Source: Gavia stellata (Eukaryota; Chordata; Aves; Gaviiformes; Gaviidae). From it: a stretch of DNA of 64,000 nucleotides. The DNA lies in NCBI RefSeq assembly GCF_030936135.1, contig NC_082603.1, forward strand, positions 29,699,236 to 29,763,235, given 5' to 3'. The translations under genes were made by a program, and so were the position numbers. Shown here one piece after another: positions 50,111-64,000 of the stretch (positions within the stretch are counted from its first letter, which is position 1; each line of letters begins with the position of its first letter). The notes beneath the pieces were generated by a model. It searched no databases. It was given only the letters and a program-made list of their open reading frames with translations, and was not told the DNA's origin.

Positions 50111-52529
50111 CGCCTGCACTGCCTTGTCTCTCCCTCTCGGCATCACCAGAGACTGAGCATTCAGCAGTTTTACGCAAGAACACATTTTTAGTATTTTACC
50201 TTCAGAGTTTCGCACCATTGGATACGTATTTCTGAGGTCTTATTCAGGACAATCAAATCCATGAGTTGAGACAGTACCACGTACATTAATACACTATGCA
50301 TGGCCTAGAAGCCAGGGCTGCTTTACCAATTCCCCAACTTGTTGCCTGCGTGTTTTTGTCTCGGAGTAACAGCTGAACAGTTTCTGACTCAATTTTAGAA
50401 GGGGGGAGCTGCTGCTAGTGACTGTTGTCAGACACCGTTCCTTTTGGTGCACAACAAACGATCTCACAGATGCTTTTTGAAGAGATGGAAGCCCGCGTCC
50501 GAGTGTGTCCATGCAGACAGTGCCAGGGCTGCTGAAAACACCCGGAGACTGGTAAGCAATTAACACACAACCAACCGTAGTTCTCTAGTTGCGGGTGAAT
50601 TTAAGCCAGACGTGATATTAAGATACTTATACAAAATACGGCACGCTATCCAATTCCAGCGGTTTTGAGCACAAAATGAATTTTCTGAGAGTACAGCCAC
50701 CCATTAGAAATTTACATGACAAATTGCTTAGAGTTAAAATGAATTTCAAAGAAAATTTCAGTTGAAATTGAATATTTGAGAATGCTTTATCCCAAATTAT
50801 TTCAGTAACATATTGCCGGCTTGTCAAGCTTTTGAGATAAACAAAAAATTACAGTTAAACCCCATGCATAGGCTCCATAGGAAGAAACCAGATTGTCTAT
50901 TAACAGCTGGAGCTAATTGCGAGAGCGGTTGCCGTTCGGACTGGTGGCACCACCTCCCGGACGTGCTGCCGAGATGCCAGTTAAAACTTCTGCTAAAGTA
51001 TTTTCTTAAAAAAAACTTCTCAGACTTTTCGGTATTTGGGTTGGAGTTGACACACATTGTCCACATGAAGCTAAAATCTTGTTTTCAAAATGTTATCGAC
51101 CAAAACCACTGACATGTCTGTGAGAAGGCAAGTAAGAAGATACACGTAGTTTGGCCGATGCTGACTGCTGTCTGAGAATTTTTGTGTCAAGTCCTCTGCT
51201 CTGGAGAAGGCCTTTGGAAGATGAACTGCTTTTGTACCAGCAATACCATTTCTCTGAAAATGCAGCTTTGAAACATTTCCGTTTGCACAGGCTCAGCAGA
51301 AACTCCATAGAGTTTTTTGGTTTAAATCCCTGAAGAGTCTGTTCTTGCTGGGATTTTGTCTTTGCAGTTTCTGATGCCGATGTTGAGCCAGTGCCAACTC
51401 AACCGTACGGCCTCTCCATACTAGGGAGCGAAGCGGCGCAGCGAGGCTTCCCTTGTGGCTGCCGCTCCCGAGTACAGTGGGGCAGGCCAAGAACGGGCAC
51501 CGAGAGCAGGGGATAGGTCTGTCGCTTGAAAGCTTTCACTGTCTGAGCCCAGACAGGAGAAAGGACGATGGTTCCTATCATAAATCCGGATGGAATGAGA
51601 AAAAGAAGGTAAAGACAAGACATCTGGTGATGCTCAGGTTGGAGTGAATGAGTGAATTTGTTAATAGGTACGGAAAGAACAGCCTGGAAACTCCAAAAGA
51701 CATTAGGAGGTGGAAAAAATATGTAATGGACTAAGAATAAAAGTACTAGCCCCTCACTTTACTTATCTAAGCTAATTTCTGTTTCCATAATTATATAAAT
51801 TATTTTGTCTAAGCAGATTAGATTTTTAAGTGGTTAAATTCAGGACCTGAGGACTTTTGATTCTCTTCCTGTCAGATCCTGAGCATGTAATTTACTTTCT
51901 CTACATCAACATCCTAAAGAATCGGGGCTATAACTGACCTTTGCCGTGTAGTCCTTAAACAGGCAAAATTGTATTTGATAATGTTTGTAGAATATTTTGT
52001 CATCTTCTAATAGCGGAAACATAAATGATTTTAGCAAATGTTCCTTAATGTTTATTTATGCGTTTTGCTGGTTTGCAAACAAATATTATTTAAAGCTGCT
52101 GGATGTAAAATCAGCAATTCCTGAAAAGGTTTAACACCCAACTCTTTATAATTTAATTTTACTTGGACAGGGTAATTGTATCACTCTTTACTTTGTATCC
52201 TGAAACAAAAAAAACCCAACTGTATTCTCTTTACCAACAATACATTATAGTATGTATTTGTTGGGAGACAGGTTTTCATCACTACTTCTGTATCTGAAAC
52301 CTGAAATTATTTTGTATAAAAGCTTACGGCAAAGCTCCTCTCCAACGTCGAAGCAGAAGGCAAAACCTATTGTACTGGAGGAGATTATTATTCTTATTAC
52401 CAGAATAAACTAGTTTGGGCAGGAAACATTTAGATCACAGAGGCTGATCTGTGAGCAACAAGCACAAAGCTGACGTTGAATTCCTGGCTGTGAGAGGTTA
52501 CCCAAAGACATGGAACTGCTACACAACTG
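50111..52529. other. Intergenic gap between COA7 and ZYG11B promoters
   Basis: Ordinary AT-rich sequence between the two CpG islands. I see no exon, CR1 or tandem repeat. The two genes diverge from here. Confidence 0.6.
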
Positions 52530-52859
52530 CTTCGGCCCTCAGCAGCCTCTGCTCGGACAGACTCACCGCCGCTTCGGTGCTGCTTCGTCGTTGCTCCGAA
52601 ATGAAAGCAACGAGGCGTCAGGGAAGGTCTCACACGCACCGTAATACCCAAGGTCAATGCGCTTTGCTGCATAATAGACCCTTCTCCTGACACTTTACGC
52701 TTTTTATCCTTAAACCTGGATTTTAAGGAGCGCAGGCAGCGTGTGCCTGGCACGGCCCCTTTAAAGGAGGCGGGCTCGGTGCTGCTTCCCGGCCGGCTGA
52801 GGCAGATTCACTTCCAGGTCGGGGGGTAAAAAACAAGGGGGAGGGAAGGGGGAGGGGGG

Positions 52860-52880
52860 AAAAAAAAAAAAAAAAAAAAA
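52860..52880 (+). repeat. Poly-A tract (21 A) in the ZYG11B 5' UTR or promoter
   Basis: An uninterrupted A-run inside a GC-rich island, 62 bases upstream of the ZYG11B ATG, preceded by a G-rich purine tract (52837-52859). Confidence 0.96.
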
Positions 52881-52942
52881 GGAGCCAAGCCAAGCTCCGG
52901 ACCCGGCTCGCTGGGCGCTCGCCTCCAGCACCCAGCGCCGCG

Positions 52943-64000
<11,058 letters not shown>

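Noticed and set aside
49232-50218. Several long open frames on both strands around COA7 exons 1-2 (up to 189 codons)
   Set aside because: They are GC-driven shadows of COA7 exons and its tiny intron. Only the minus-strand frame joined through GT-AG sites matches the COA7 family.
52589-52613. Short inverted repeat (CGTTGCT / AGCAACG) near the ZYG11B island
   Set aside because: The stem is only about eight base pairs, common by chance, with no link to a known RNA or regulatory structure.

Overview
The window is vertebrate nuclear DNA, most likely from a bird. It carries spliced genes with GT-AG introns, isolated CpG islands and long AT-rich non-coding tracts. All six recognisable interspersed repeats are 5'-truncated CR1 (chicken repeat 1) LINE copies. 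I see no Alu, L1 or B elements, no prokaryotic operons and no CRISPR arrays. The species cannot be named from the sequence alone.

Two protein genes are certain, and they lie head-to-head at the right of the window. COA7 (cytochrome c oxidase assembly factor 7, formerly SELRC1/C1orf163) is complete on the minus strand: three coding exons between 49870 and 47998 encode 231 residues. ZYG11B, a substrate receptor of CUL2 ubiquitin ligases, starts on the plus strand at 52943. Its first three coding exons are here (308 codons), and the rest of the gene lies beyond base 64000. The COA7-ZYG11B divergent pair matches the mammalian order on human 1p32.3 as I recall it. Each gene has its own CpG island, and the start codons are about 3.1 kb apart. 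One gene serves mitochondrial complex IV assembly and the other serves N-degron protein quality control; sharing a neighbourhood does not imply a shared pathway.

Layout: 1-47.8 kb is non-coding or unrecognised. It contains five CR1 fragments, several short tandem duplications (149-bp and 79-bp units among others), homopolymer tracts, and two weak candidates for unannotated plus-strand transcripts (6.8-7.9 kb and 11.9-13.6 kb). 47.9-50.1 kb is COA7 with its CpG island, and 50.1-52.5 kb is the intergenic gap. 52.5-64 kb is the 5' part of ZYG11B: a 6.1-kb first intron holding a seven-copy 17-bp minisatellite, a 2.5-kb second intron, and a third intron interrupted by a sixth CR1 copy. In mammals SHISAL2A lies next to COA7 on the far side from ZYG11B; I could not find its coding exons here.

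No novel biological system is evident. The most informative observations are the ZYG11B start codon placed exactly at the end of exon 1, the reduced cysteine set of COA7, its 80-nt intron, and a phase-compatible pair of unrecognised exon-like segments at 11.9-13.6 kb.
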